64,000 nt of DNA from CAVSNH01 sp963729275 (lineage in GTDB: Bacteria; Actinomycetota; Acidimicrobiia; Acidimicrobiales; RAAP-2). The stretch spans positions 1,480,573 to 1,544,572 of the forward strand of contig CAVSNH010000013.1 of the NCBI GenBank assembly GCA_963729275.1, written 5' to 3'. The position numbers were made by a program, and so were the translations under genes. Positions 47,420-56,619 of this stretch are shown piece by piece. Position 1 is the first letter of the stretch. Each line of letters begins with the position of its first letter. The notes below the pieces were generated by a model. It saw nothing but the letters and a program-made list of their open reading frames with translations. It was not told the DNA's origin and ran no database searches.

Positions 47420-48463
47420 CTATTGGCATTTCCGGCCATCCCCGGTGTCCGGTTGTCGCCCGGTCGTGAACTGTTCAGGTATCGCAATTTCCAGTAAGGT
47501 CACGGCGTTGTGCGGATGAAATGCACAAGCTCCGACCGCCGCAGGCAAGAGCCATACCTCACCTTTGCCGACGATATATGTTGAGCCGCTGCGCTCCAGT
47601 TGCCCCGCGCCCTCAAGGCAAACCAGAACGCGCGGCTCACCTGCGGCGCCGACAATGAACGGCGATTCGCCTTGAAGGCGCCACAATCGGAAGAATTCAC
47701 AATTAAAGAGTCGCTCGCGGTCCACCGGCGTCCTTGCCTCGATCATAGGAGACACCAAGCCCGCCGACCCATTCTTGTAATCTATGCAGGCAAGCGCCTG
47801 ATCGACTTCCAGTTCTCGCGGCTTACCGGTCTTCGAGTCAACATGGCCCCAGTCGTACAGACGGAACGTAACGTCACTATTCTGTTGAATTTCAAACACC
47901 ACGACGTCGTCACCCAGGGTGTGAACCGTCCCCGCTGGTATAAAAACACCGTCGCCGGGCTTCGGGGTGAAGTAGGCAAGACGATCCGCCACCGTGCCGT
48001 TGGTCACAGCTTGGCGCAGGTTTTCGGGAGTGGTGCCAGGCCCCAGGCCGGAATAAATCCGGCTTGTTGTCGTTGCCTCCAGCACTACCCATGCTTCGGT
48101 CTTTGGTGTCTCCCCCGCGGGTACCAGATCCATATTCGCTGCCATGGGATGCACCTGGACCGAGAGCATTTCATGGGCGTCGAGGAACTTCAGCAACAGG
48201 GGGAATCGGAGAAAGCGATGGGCCGCCTTTCCCATTAATTCCTCCGGAGACTGCTCCCGCAACTCGCCGAGGGTACGTCCATTGAGAGGTCCATTGGTAA
48301 CGCGGCTCATATGGTCATCACGGTCGCTGAGTATCCACGCTTCCCCGATCGGGCCATCGCCCGGCAGCGGCGCGCTGAGGAGGTCGGCCAAACGGCGGCC
48401 TCCCCAAAGCCGATATTCGTAAATCGGTGCGAATCGTAGCGGATACAGGGTTACTTGACTCAT
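47420..48463 (-). CDS. manA: Mannose-6-phosphate isomerase, class I
   Basis: ManA interconverts mannose-6-phosphate and fructose-6-phosphate. The 347-residue protein has the family start ('LRFAPIYEYRLWGGRRLADL'), 'PIGEAWILSDRDDHMSRV', the zinc-site region 'LDAHEMLSVQVHP' and 'YFTPKPGDGVFIPAGTVHTL' with 'VVFEIQQNSDVTFRLYDWGH'. These two boxes include the metal ligands Gln/His and His. It links the GH130/glycosyltransferase mannose chemistry to glycolysis. The HAD gene follows after 30 bases on the same strand. Confidence 0.93.
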   Translation of the reverse strand: MSQVTLYPLRFAPIYEYRLWGGRRLADLLSAPLPGDGPIGEAWILSDRDDHMSRVTNGPLNGRTLGELREQSPEELMGKAAHRFLRFPLLLKFLDAHEMLSVQVHPMAANMDLVPAGETPKTEAWVVLEATTTSRIYSGLGPGTTPENLRQAVTNGTVADRLAYFTPKPGDGVFIPAGTVHTLGDDVVVFEIQQNSDVTFRLYDWGHVDSKTGKPRELEVDQALACIDYKNGSAGLVSPMIEARTPVDRERLFNCEFFRLWRLQGESPFIVGAAGEPRVLVCLEGAGQLERSGSTYIVGKGEVWLLPAAVGACAFHPHNAVTLLEIAIPEQFTTGRQPDTGDGRKCQ

Positions 48464-48593
48464 GGTGTGGCTTTTTAATCTTTTCCGTTTCTAACTAGCA
48501 TTCGTTGGCAGCCATTAGCGCGTGCGCCGCGTTCTTGAATCTCGCGTCTTCACTGGTGATGATCCCTCGGCCGTCAAAACTCACGGCGTTCCG

Positions 48594-48818
48594 TTATCTT
48601 CCGACGGGGCCTGACAGCGACTGCTGCGCTTGCCGGTGAGGCCGGAACGCCAGGTCGTCGCTCATCACATAGATGACCATGGCCGCAAGCATCAAAGACA
48701 GCGCTACCCAGAACTTCCAATCATGATGCGCGCGTGTCCAGTAAGGGCGCTCGCCTTGATGATCGCTGTTGTGATCGTGCTCGCCATGGTGGCGGTGACT
48801 GCGTTTATTCTCACTCAT
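48594..48818 (-). CDS. Small His-rich single-pass membrane protein
   Basis: The 74 residues start with a His/Asp-rich soluble part ('RSHRHHGEHDHNSDHQGERP'), followed by one membrane helix (FWVALSLMLAAMVIYVM) and a short polar tail 'SDDLAFRPHRQAQQS'. Its ATG overlaps the aldolase stop as ATGA, which supports it as a real, coupled gene. The His-rich head could bind metal. No family name known to me. Confidence 0.7.
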   Translation of the reverse strand: MSENKRSHRHHGEHDHNSDHQGERPYWTRAHHDWKFWVALSLMLAAMVIYVMSDDLAFRPHRQAQQSLSGPVGR

Positions 48819-49898
48819 GGGTTACCTGCCTTCTTGAGGCCTATTCGAGTGATCTCGGGCAGGCGTTCATCCTGCCCAGTTTTTTCCATCGCACCACTAT
48901 ATTCGCCACGGCGCGCCGCCCGGTTGCACCTGGCGCGATGAAGCAGTGCCTGCTGTGCAGCCAATACATGGGCGTCCTCACCTCGCCAAATCTCCAAGGC
49001 CGGTTGCTGGATGGCGCGGGCAAACGAAAATGCCAACGCCCAAGGCAGTCGCGATTTGAATCTGACATTCATGGCATTCAAACGGGCCGAGGCCAGTTCT
49101 GCGGATTGGCCGCCTGACAAGAACGCAACCCCCGGAACGGCCGCGGGGACGGCTCGCAAGAGACACCGCACCGTGGCGTCGGCCACCTCGTCCACAGTTT
49201 CTTGTTTGGGGCAGGTTAATCCCGGAAGCACCATGTTGGGCTTCAGGATCATTCCCTCCAGCATCACCCGCTGTGTATAAAGCTGATTGAATACCGTTCG
49301 CAGGACTTCCTCCGTTACCTCGCCGCACCGTTCCAGCGGTGTGGTCGCCGTCCATGAGCACTTCCGGCTCGACGACGGGGACCAGTCCGGCTTCCTGGCA
49401 CAACGCGGCATAGCGAGCCAACGCCTGCGCGTTGGCCTCGATGCAACCCCGGCTGGGAATGCCGTCGCCTACGGCAATCACCGCGCGCCACTTGGCAAAA
49501 CGGGCCCCCATTTGCGAGTATTCCGCCAGGCGCTCGCGCAAACCGTCCAGACCTTCGGTTACTTTCTCTCCGGGATGGCCGGCAAGGTCCTTTGCGCCGG
49601 CATCAACCTTGATGCCGGGAATGATTCCCGCATCCGTGATGACTTTGATAAAGGGCGTGCCATCTTTTTTCTGCTGGCGGATCGTCTCGTCGTAGAGGAT
49701 CACGCCGCTAATGCACTCACCGAGACTGGGCGTGGTCACAATCAACTCCCGATAGGCGCGCCGGGCCTCTACGGTCTGGGGAATCCCCAACTTGGCAAAT
49801 CGTTTGTTGCAAGTTGGATTGCTTTCATCCATCGCCAGCAGACCCTTGTCGCCGGCGACCAGCGTTCTCGCGGTGTCTATAAGCTCTTGCGTATTCAT
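48815..49898 (-). CDS. Class I fructose-bisphosphate aldolase, one frameshift
   Basis: This enzyme cleaves fructose-1,6-bisphosphate to triose phosphates through a Schiff base. The N-terminal frame ('LVAGDKGLLAMDESNPTCNK', 'GTPFIKVITDAGIIPGIKVD', 'ARFAKWRAVIAVGDGIPSRG') breaks near 49340 at one extra G; the next frame continues 'VTEEVLRTVFNQLYTQRVML' and the Schiff-base Lys in 'EGMILKPNMVLPG', then 'AAVPGVAFLSGGQSAELASA'. Length about 345 is normal. ATG 49898 overlaps the phosphoketolase stop as ATGA, so I prefer it over 49913. It ends in ATGA with the next small gene. Confidence 0.9.
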
Positions 49899-52300
49899 TT
49901 GGGGTTGCTCCACTTCCAGTTTCGAATCTCCGGCAGGTCCTCGCCGTGTTTATCGATGTAATGCTTGTGCTCGATCAGCTTGTCCTCCATCTGCTGCTTC
50001 AGGTAGGCGCCCTTGGAGCCCAAGTCCGGTAGCCGGTCAATCACGTCATGCACCAGGTGGAACCGGTCCAGGTCGTTCTGCACCCTGATATCAAAGGCCG
50101 TCGTAATGGTGCCCTCTTCCTTATAGCCGCGGACGTGTAGGTTGCGATTGGTCCGGGCGTAGGTGAGGCGGTGGACCAGCCAGGGGTATCCATGGAAGCC
50201 AAAGATGATGGGCTTATCTTTGGTGAAAAGCGAATCGTAAGCCGAGTCGCTCAGTCCGTGCGGGTGCTCGCTCTTAGGCTGGAGCTTCATGAGATCGACA
50301 ACGTTAATCACCCGGATTTTCAGGTTGGGCAGATGCTGGCGAAGAATGGAAACGGCAGCCAGAACCTCCAGCGTGGGCGTGTCTCCGCAGCAGGCCATCA
50401 CCACGTCCGGTTCGCCGTCCTGGTCGTTGCTGGCCCATTGCCAGATGCCAATTCCTTCCGTACAGTGCACCACGGCGGCGTCCATGCTCAGCCATTGCGG
50501 CAGGGCGTGTTTGCCCGCAACCACCACGTTGACGTAATGCCGGCTGCGCAGGCAGTGATCAAATACCGACAGCAGACAATTCGCATCGGGCGGGAGGTAA
50601 ACGCGCACGATATCGGCCTTCTTGTTGATGACGTGGTCGAGGAAGCCGGGATCCTGGTGGGTGAAGCCGTTGTGATCCTGCTGCCATACGTGGGAGGCGA
50701 GCAGATAGTTGAGTGAGGCGATCTTCCGGCGCCATGGCAGTTCCAAGGTTACCTTCAACCATTTGGCGTGCTGGCTGAACATCGAGTCGACGATGCGTAT
50801 GAACGCCTCATAGCTGTTGAACAGCCCATGTCTTCCTGTGAGTAGATACCCTTCCAGCCAACCTTCGCACTGATGCTCGCTAAGCATCGAGTCCAGCACG
50901 CGTCCGGCGGGAGCGAGAAATTCGTCATTCTCTTGTTCGCGGCCCTCCCACTGACGGTTGGTAACTTCGAAAACCGCGCCCAGGAGATTCGAAAGTGTCT
51001 CATCGGGGCCAAAAACCCGGAAATTATGCTGATCCTGATTCAGCTTGGCCACGTCGCGGAGGAATTTACCCAGCACCAGCGTATCTTGCCCGCTGACGGC
51101 GCCGGGCGAAGGCACCTTCACCGCGTGGGCGTGGAAATCCGGCATGCGCAGGTCGCGCAGCAAAATGCCGCCGTTGGCGTGGGGATTCGAGCCCATGCGG
51201 CGGTCGCCCTTCGGCGCCAGTTCCGCCAGTTCCGGCCTGAGCCGGCCATTTTCATCGAACAGTTCCTCGGCCCGATAGCTCTTCATCCAGCTTTCGAGCT
51301 GCTTGACATGATCGGGATGCTCGGAGTCTACGAGGATCGGCACCTGATGCGCTCGGAACGTTCCCTCACATGGCAGGCCGTCGACGACCTTCGGCCCCGT
51401 CCAACCCTTGGGCGACCGTAGAACGATCATGGGCCAGCGTGGCCGGGAGGGGTCGTTCTTTTTCCGCGCCTCACTCTGAATTTGGCGGATGTCCTCAATA
51501 GCCGTTTCCAAAGTAGTGGCCATGAGTTGATGCATCTTTTCCGGCTCATCACCTTCCACAAAGTGGGGCGTCCAGCCGCAGCCTCGCAGGAATTGCTCCA
51601 ATTCCTCATGCTCAATGCGAGCTAGCACGGTCGGATTGCTGATCTTGTAGCCATTGAGGTGCAGGATCGGCAGCACCGCTCCATCATTAATGGGGTTGAG
51701 AAACTTGTTGGATTGCCATGCGGTTGCGAGCGGGCCCGTTTCCGCTTCACCGTCACCGACAACGCAGGCGACGATCAGACCGGGATTATCAAGCGCAGCT
51801 CCGAAGGCGTGGCTGAGCGAGTATCCCAGCTCGCCACCTTCGTGAATCGATCCCGGCGTGGTCGGCGCGACGTGGCTGGAAATCCCGCCGGGGAACGAGA
51901 ATTGCGTGAACAGCTTTTTCAGCCCGGCTTCGTCCTGGCTGACGTTCGGATAAATCTCACTCCAAGTGCCTTCCAGGTAGACGTTGCCCACAATCGCCGG
52001 GCCGCCGTGACCGGGACCGGCAAGGTAGAACATATCCAGGTCATACTTCTTGATGACCCGGTTCAAATGCACATAGATGAAGTTTTGGCCCGGCGTGGTG
52101 CCCCAATGTCCAACCACCAGGGGCTTCACGTGCGAGAGCTTTAGCGGTTCCTTCAGCAAGGGATTGTCGTAGAGATAAATCTGGCCGACCGACAAATAAT
52201 TGGCGGCGCGCCAGTAGGCATCCATCTTGTGGAGCAGATCCGGGGAAAGGGTATTTGTAGAGATGTGGAGCGGTTCCGGGGAAAGAGTTGCCGTCTTCAT
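49895..52300 (-). CDS. xfp: Phosphoketolase (xylulose-5-P/fructose-6-P)
   Basis: The thiamine-diphosphate enzyme splits xylulose-5-phosphate or fructose-6-phosphate with phosphate, giving acetyl phosphate. The 801-residue protein is intact and normal in length, with 'VKPLVVGHWGTTPGQNFIYV', 'FYLAGPGHGGPAIVGNVYLE', the TPP motif 'ACVVGDGEAETGPLATAWQS', 'ILHLNGYKISNPTVLARIEH' and 'HVWQQDHNGFTHQDPGFLDH'. It is followed by coupled aldolase and preceded by acetate kinase, four bases away: acetyl phosphate made here can be turned to ATP and acetate by the neighbour. Confidence 0.96.
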   Translation of the reverse strand: MKTATLSPEPLHISTNTLSPDLLHKMDAYWRAANYLSVGQIYLYDNPLLKEPLKLSHVKPLVVGHWGTTPGQNFIYVHLNRVIKKYDLDMFYLAGPGHGGPAIVGNVYLEGTWSEIYPNVSQDEAGLKKLFTQFSFPGGISSHVAPTTPGSIHEGGELGYSLSHAFGAALDNPGLIVACVVGDGEAETGPLATAWQSNKFLNPINDGAVLPILHLNGYKISNPTVLARIEHEELEQFLRGCGWTPHFVEGDEPEKMHQLMATTLETAIEDIRQIQSEARKKNDPSRPRWPMIVLRSPKGWTGPKVVDGLPCEGTFRAHQVPILVDSEHPDHVKQLESWMKSYRAEELFDENGRLRPELAELAPKGDRRMGSNPHANGGILLRDLRMPDFHAHAVKVPSPGAVSGQDTLVLGKFLRDVAKLNQDQHNFRVFGPDETLSNLLGAVFEVTNRQWEGREQENDEFLAPAGRVLDSMLSEHQCEGWLEGYLLTGRHGLFNSYEAFIRIVDSMFSQHAKWLKVTLELPWRRKIASLNYLLASHVWQQDHNGFTHQDPGFLDHVINKKADIVRVYLPPDANCLLSVFDHCLRSRHYVNVVVAGKHALPQWLSMDAAVVHCTEGIGIWQWASNDQDGEPDVVMACCGDTPTLEVLAAVSILRQHLPNLKIRVINVVDLMKLQPKSEHPHGLSDSAYDSLFTKDKPIIFGFHGYPWLVHRLTYARTNRNLHVRGYKEEGTITTAFDIRVQNDLDRFHLVHDVIDRLPDLGSKGAYLKQQMEDKLIEHKHYIDKHGEDLPEIRNWKWSNPK

Positions 52301-52303
52301 GAT

Positions 52304-53514
52304 TCAATTCTCCTTTTTTGAGTCAAGGCCGAGAACGCCGCAAACCATCCTGGCGATCATGCGTTCTTCGTCCGTAGGAATGACGCGGACGGTAATCCCG
52401 CTGGTCTTTGCGGAAATCACGCCCTCATTCGTTGCGTTTTGCTTTTCATCGAGTTCGATTCCAAGGAATCCCAGCCCATTGCAAATCCGGCCGCGGACGG
52501 TGGGCGCGTTCTCTCCGATGCCGCCCGCGAACACCAGTGTGTCGAGTCCGCCGAGCGCCGCCGCGAATGCGCCAATCCATTTCTTGGCCTGGTAGCAAAA
52601 CAGAGCCACGGCTTCCGCCGCTCGCACGTCCTGCGTTTCGTGCTCCAGCAAGTCGCGCATGTCGGAACTCGTTTCCGAAACGCCCAGCAGTCCCGATTTG
52701 AAATTAACCATCTCATTGAACCCCTTGGCATCGAGGTGCTCGGTGCGCGCCAGATACCAAACCAGCCCGGGATCGAGGTCGCCTGAGCGGGTGCTCATCG
52801 GCACTCCGGCCGTCGGGGTGAAACTCATGCTGGTATCCATGGGTTTGCCGTCGATGCACCGCCGCCAGGCTCGCGCCATTGCCGAGGTGGGCAAGGATGA
52901 CCCGGCCTTGCGCCGCTTCCGTTCCCGCCAGGCGGGCCAGTTCACCCATCAGGAACGCGTATGACAATCCGTGAAACCCGTACCGCCGAACCCCCTGCGC
53001 TTCGTAGCGGCGCGGGATCGGCAACAATTGGGCCACGCGCGGCAGGTCATGGTGAAAAGCCGTGTCGAAACATGCCACCTGGGGCATGTCAGGGAATCGG
53101 CGATGAAACTCCTCGGTCAACAGAATTTCCTCCGGCAGATGCTCAGGATCGAATGGACTGAGCTGGCGCAAGTCCGCAACCATTTCCGCCGTGATGCGCC
53201 GTGGCTGGCTATATTTCGGCCCACCGTGCACGACGCGATGCCCCACCGCCGTCAAATGCATCATGCCCGCTGCGTTCCTCGATACCATCGATCAGCGCGC
53301 CCACCGCCGCGGTGAGATCCGGCGCCGTCACTGGCCGCGAAATGTTGTCGCCCGGGTTCAAGCCTTTCACCCGCAACGTGGCCCCCGGTTTTCCTATCCG
53401 GTCAATCCCGCCCCCCAGAATCCGGCGGAGCGAATCACCGGTCTCAAACAGGGCGAACTTGACGCTCGACGAGCCTCCATTAATCGTCAGGATGCGCGGG
53501 TTAGCGGGTTTCAT
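52304..53514 (-). CDS. ackA: Acetate kinase, two frameshifts
   Basis: AckA makes ATP and acetate from acetyl phosphate. Frame one (ATG 53514, AAGGA eight bases ahead) has the ATPase motif 'ILTINGGSSSVKFALFETGD'; after one extra G near 53265 frame two has 'TAVGHRVVHGGPKYSQPRRI', 'VACFDTAFHHDLPRVAQLLP', 'YGFHGLSYAFLMGEL' and 'GRVILAHLGNGASLAAV'; after one extra C near 52858 the third has 'DTSMSFTPTAGVPMSTRSGD' and 'TLVFAGGIGENAPTVRGRIC'. All active-site motifs survive over about 400 residues. The gene starts inside the end of the HAD gene by 14 bases and ends four bases before xfp. Confidence 0.9.
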
Positions 53515-54148
53515 GGATAATTCCTTCGCCATTCGACAATCCGAACGAAGCCAGTTTGGCGCGCGTAGACGCGTAATCCGTGTGCAAAATGCTTCGAATC
53601 CCCAAACCTTCCGCGATCTGGACGAACATGGGGGTGTTTTCGATATAGACGACCTGACGGGCTGGCGCCTGGGAGATATCCAGCGCCAGCCGGAACATGT
53701 CTCGGTCGGGCTTGCGGATGTGGACAAAGCAGGAGGAAATGAAGGAATCCACCAACCGGTCCAGCTTGAACTTTCGAATTCGATGCACATTCAGATCGCG
53801 CGCTTCGTTGCTGACCACGACGATCTCCAGCTTATGCCGCACCTTGAGCTGAGCGACCAGATCGATCATCTTGGGGTAAGGTTTCGATTGCGCGAACATG
53901 AAGCGCCGAAATTGAGCCTGAGTAAATGGCCGCTTGCGGTAAAAGACCACCCGGCCCAAATATTCTTCCAGCGTGAGCTTCCCCTCCTCGTAGGTGTCGA
54001 AGGTCAGATGATGCCGTGCCTCGATCTCCGCCCACTCCAGCTTGAAGTTTTTCGCCGCCCGTTTGCGGGCATGATGATCCCACCCGTCGGTGAGTAGGAC
54101 ACCGCCGATATCGAGAAAGAGGCAGGTGATTACCGGTGCTTTCTTCAT
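53501..54148 (-). CDS. HAD superfamily hydrolase (HAD-IA type)
   Basis: The start ATG 54148 (MKKAPVITCLFLDIGGVLLT) has GAGGG upstream. Motif I reads FLDIGGVLLTDGW with Asp nucleophile but Gly rather than the second catalytic Asp, as in the haloacid-dehalogenase/epoxide-hydrolase-N subgroup; motif II is 'VVVSNEARDLNVH', motif III 'HIRKPDRDMFRLAL' and motif IV 'VVYIENTPMFVQIAEGLGIR'. The helical cap is between residues 17 and 85. Motif IV has Glu-Asn in place of the usual Asp-Asp. Substrate unknown. It overlaps acetate kinase by 14 bases. Confidence 0.8.
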   Translation of the reverse strand: MKKAPVITCLFLDIGGVLLTDGWDHHARKRAAKNFKLEWAEIEARHHLTFDTYEEGKLTLEEYLGRVVFYRKRPFTQAQFRRFMFAQSKPYPKMIDLVAQLKVRHKLEIVVVSNEARDLNVHRIRKFKLDRLVDSFISSCFVHIRKPDRDMFRLALDISQAPARQVVYIENTPMFVQIAEGLGIRSILHTDYASTRAKLASFGLSNGEGIIHETR

Positions 54149-54171
54149 GGATTTGAGTTCCCTCGATCGAA

Positions 54172-54581
54172 TTATCGCTGCCACCGAATTCGAGCATCCT
54201 CCAGCGGAATTACCACACCGTCGCAATGGGGGATCACCCGAGCCGTAAAGTCGCTAACTGGACGTGTCGCGGGCACCTGTGCGACATACGCGTGGCCGCT
54301 GTCTGCTCCTGCCAATGGGCGGAGGCGCGTCATCTCCTGCCGGATCGGACTGCTGCCATTGGTACCATTTGCATACAGCTCAACTCGCACGGCGTTCGGA
54401 TCGAGACCATTGAGATACACTTCTGCCTAAAGGTGGGATCAAGCTGCCGCCACACCTGGTCGGTAGCATGATTCCACGACCAACGCAGATTCAGGGCAAT
54501 CTCCGACAGGGAGCCGAACCCCTCGATTTCTCTGGGCAGAAGGTTGTAGAGCGGGTGGTTTGTGCGGGCTTCTTGAGGCAT
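54172..54581 (-). pseudogene. Alpha-glucan phosphorylase with its centre deleted
   Basis: The first part reads 'LPREIEGFGSLSEIALNLRW' then 'SWNHATDQVWRQLDP', the N-terminus of GlgP-type maltodextrin/glycogen phosphorylase. It then switches, in another frame, to 'VYLNGLDPNAVRVELYANGT', 'RLRPLAGADSGHAYVAQVPA' and 'DFTARVIPHCDGVVIPLEDA', the C-terminus of the same long-type phosphorylase. About 700 residues including the pyridoxal-phosphate site are missing between them. The gene is therefore an internal-deletion scar, with ATG 54581 and the native stop still in place. Confidence 0.8.
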
Positions 54582-54617
54582 GATTCCTCCAGATAGAGAG
54601 GTGAAAATCTACGCCAC

Positions 54618-55424
54618 TCAACCCTTACCCGCCGCATGGCTATGGGATTGCTCAGTTACCGGAGTCCAATAGGGCGACCGGTCGTAATAATCGTAAAGCC
54701 TGTTCTCATACTCCCGAGTGACAGTCGTCGACTCGCTCCACTCCGGGCCGTTCTGGATGGTTTCCCGGGTGAGATCGACGGAGACCTTCGAGTCCGGCCA
54801 ACTTACATTTTCGATCCACTGAGGCGATACCAGCACTTTCTTCCCCGGCCACCAATTCCGCGTATCCACCTCAAGGTATCGAATCGCCCAGGTTTCATCA
54901 TCAACCAGGAAGTCCTCCACATGACCGATCTCACCATCCGACGCTTCGATGTGATAGCCGGTCACCTCGTCGGTGCTGCGCAGATGTGAATCGGGCGACT
55001 CTTTTCCCGCCCTGGCGCGCAACGCCTCCGCTTCCGTCACCGCCTCCCTTTCAACCGTCAGGCCTGCCGGATAAGAAGCAAGGCCCCACAGATTGGGTCC
55101 ACCCCAATAATAGGGGTAACCGTAATACCCCAAATACAAGGCCTCGTGCTGGCGTGATACGGGCTTGTGGGTGTCGATGGGAGGGCTGTCCTCGATCTGC
55201 TTTTTCGTCAGCGCCACATCGAGTCGCTTTGATTCCCACTCCGCCTGGCGGAGGGCAAGGGGTGAGACCAGCACCAGCCGACCACCTAGCCAATCCCCGG
55301 CATTAACCACCAGGTAGCGGATGGCCCAGCTCTCATCGTCAAAATAGAACTGCTCCAATGTTCCAATCTCCCCGTCCCGGGCTCGGATCGTAAAACTCTT
55401 TAACCGGGTGACATTTCTCAACAT
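54618..55424 (-). CDS. Duplicated PRC-barrel domain protein
   Basis: The 268-residue protein has two PRC-barrels: 'FTIRARDGEIGTLEQFYFDD' with 'WAIRYLVVNAGDWLGGRLVL' (about 10-65), and 'YHIEASDGEIGHVEDFLVDD' with 'WAIRYLEVDTRNWWPGKKVL' (about 155-215). Between them is a Tyr/Gly/Pro-rich linker ('YLGYYGYPYYWGGPNLWGLA'). PRC-barrels are adaptor folds found in ribosome maturation and photosynthetic complexes; two-domain stress-induced forms like this occur widely in soil bacteria. Its role is not established. Confidence 0.9.
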   Translation of the reverse strand: MLRNVTRLKSFTIRARDGEIGTLEQFYFDDESWAIRYLVVNAGDWLGGRLVLVSPLALRQAEWESKRLDVALTKKQIEDSPPIDTHKPVSRQHEALYLGYYGYPYYWGGPNLWGLASYPAGLTVEREAVTEAEALRARAGKESPDSHLRSTDEVTGYHIEASDGEIGHVEDFLVDDETWAIRYLEVDTRNWWPGKKVLVSPQWIENVSWPDSKVSVDLTRETIQNGPEWSESTTVTREYENRLYDYYDRSPYWTPVTEQSHSHAAGKG

Positions 55425-55463
55425 GGTCTTGCCCTCCTTGGTACTTTGTACCGTACTGCGGGG

Positions 55464-56012
55464 TTATCGCGTACCGGCCGCGGCGGGTTGCGCGCGTTCA
55501 ACGATGTGCAGCGCTACTTCTACCGGGCGAGTCGTCTGCATAATGTCCTTCGCCTTGGCCACCTCGTTCGCCGTTCCGTGAGCCAGGACGAGGAACTTAT
55601 CAGACTTGATCGCCGTCTCATATTTCACGACGCTATCCTTGGGAATGCCAATGCTGTACAGTCCCGCGCCGACCGCGCCCAATCCGCCTACCACCACGGC
55701 GCCCTCGAGAGCCCCAACAATCCACGCAACGAGAGGGCCGGCTACCAAGACCGGGCCGAGGCCGGGAATGGCGAAGAAAGCGGCTCCGAACAGCATTCCC
55801 CAGAGGCCGCCCCAGAAAGCGCCGAGCTTCCCCCAGTACTTCATGCGGTCGCCGGTGTTGTAGTAACCTACGACCTGCTCGTCGGTGTGATAGTCCTTGC
55901 CGACGATGGAAAGTTTCTTCATATCAACGCCAGACTTCTGGAGTTCCTTCACCGCTTCCTCTGCCTGCGAGTGGCTGTCATAAATGGCAACCACTGCGTT
56001 TGTTTCTGACAT
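55464..56012 (-). CDS. DUF1269-type general stress membrane protein
   Basis: ATG 56012 (MSETNAVVAIYDSHSQAEEA) has AAGGAG eight bases upstream. The N-terminal region (about 5-50) is a ferredoxin-like domain typical of general-stress-protein 17M relatives. Residues 60-130 are a glycine-rich double membrane hairpin ('KLGAFWGGLWGMLFGAAFFA', 'IPGLGPVLVAGPLVAWIVGA', 'LEGAVVVGGLGAVGAGLYSI'). A polar C-terminus ends the 182 residues. Such proteins are upregulated by osmotic and other stresses. Confidence 0.82.
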   Translation of the reverse strand: MSETNAVVAIYDSHSQAEEAVKELQKSGVDMKKLSIVGKDYHTDEQVVGYYNTGDRMKYWGKLGAFWGGLWGMLFGAAFFAIPGLGPVLVAGPLVAWIVGALEGAVVVGGLGAVGAGLYSIGIPKDSVVKYETAIKSDKFLVLAHGTANEVAKAKDIMQTTRPVEVALHIVERAQPAAAGTR

Positions 56013-56192
56013 GGCTAATTCTCCTTTTTCTGTTGTTTGGATTATGTTGCTTGTCGGGCTGAGTTTCGTTTTTACTTGAAACATCAAGAAACCCTCCCCG
56101 ATTACCGTCCAGACGGCGTCGCGGTGCGGGAAAGCACCAAACACAGCCGGTAATTTCCGGTCCACGCCTGGTCCCGCCTGATGAATGTCAAT

Positions 56193-56456
56193 TCAAAGTT
56201 GTCCTGAATGATCTGAAAAAGGAGGAGGACCATCGGCCTCTGCTGCCGTGCTGTGAGACCGTACCCGCTTGTTACGAGCCCGCACAACCTCGTCGCGATC
56301 CGCCTGTTCAGCGCGAATTTCCTCTTCGGCGCGGACCCAATCCTCTACCGGTGAGGCGACGGGGCAGCCGCGCGCTTCCCAAAGGCGATGTGCCCGGATG
56401 GCGATCTCCTCATGGGGTGATTTCCGGGTTTGTTCCTTCACTAGGTCGTTACTCAT
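56193..56456 (-). CDS. DUF2934 family small protein
   Basis: ATG 56456 (MSNDLVKEQTRKSPHEEIAI) has GGAGG at nine bases. 'IAIRAHRLWEARGCPVASPV' and 'EDWVRAEEEIRAEQADRD' are the DUF2934 signature, a 40-residue helical motif found in many soil proteobacteria and acidobacteria. The remaining tail is polar. It is directly behind a copy of the shared-motif promoter, whose transcript would start about 16 bases before the ATG. Function unknown. Confidence 0.85.
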   Translation of the reverse strand: MSNDLVKEQTRKSPHEEIAIRAHRLWEARGCPVASPVEDWVRAEEEIRAEQADRDEVVRARNKRVRSHSTAAEADGPPPFSDHSGQL

Positions 56457-56478
56457 AATTGATGCCTCCCTACTTATG

Positions 56479-56543
56479 CTTATACACGAAGGCTTTCGAT
56501 CGTGCAGTTCAATACCGCACAATGGGCTGGTCAAAACTGCTCA
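56479..56543 (-). promoter_or_regulatory. Shared-motif promoter before the DUF2934 gene
   Basis: Plus-strand half-sites GTTCA (56507), GCACA (56517), GGTCA (56529), GCTCA (56539) at 10/12/10 steps. Minus-strand TATAAG (-10, 56484-56479); -35 CTGCAC. The whole long minus-strand cluster of metabolic genes lies further downstream. Confidence 0.72.
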
Positions 56544-56619
56544 TCTTGATCTTTTATGTTGCCAGATGAGGATACGATTGCGAAGAAGAGGAGATTATCG
56601 GAATCCCGTCTGACCATGG

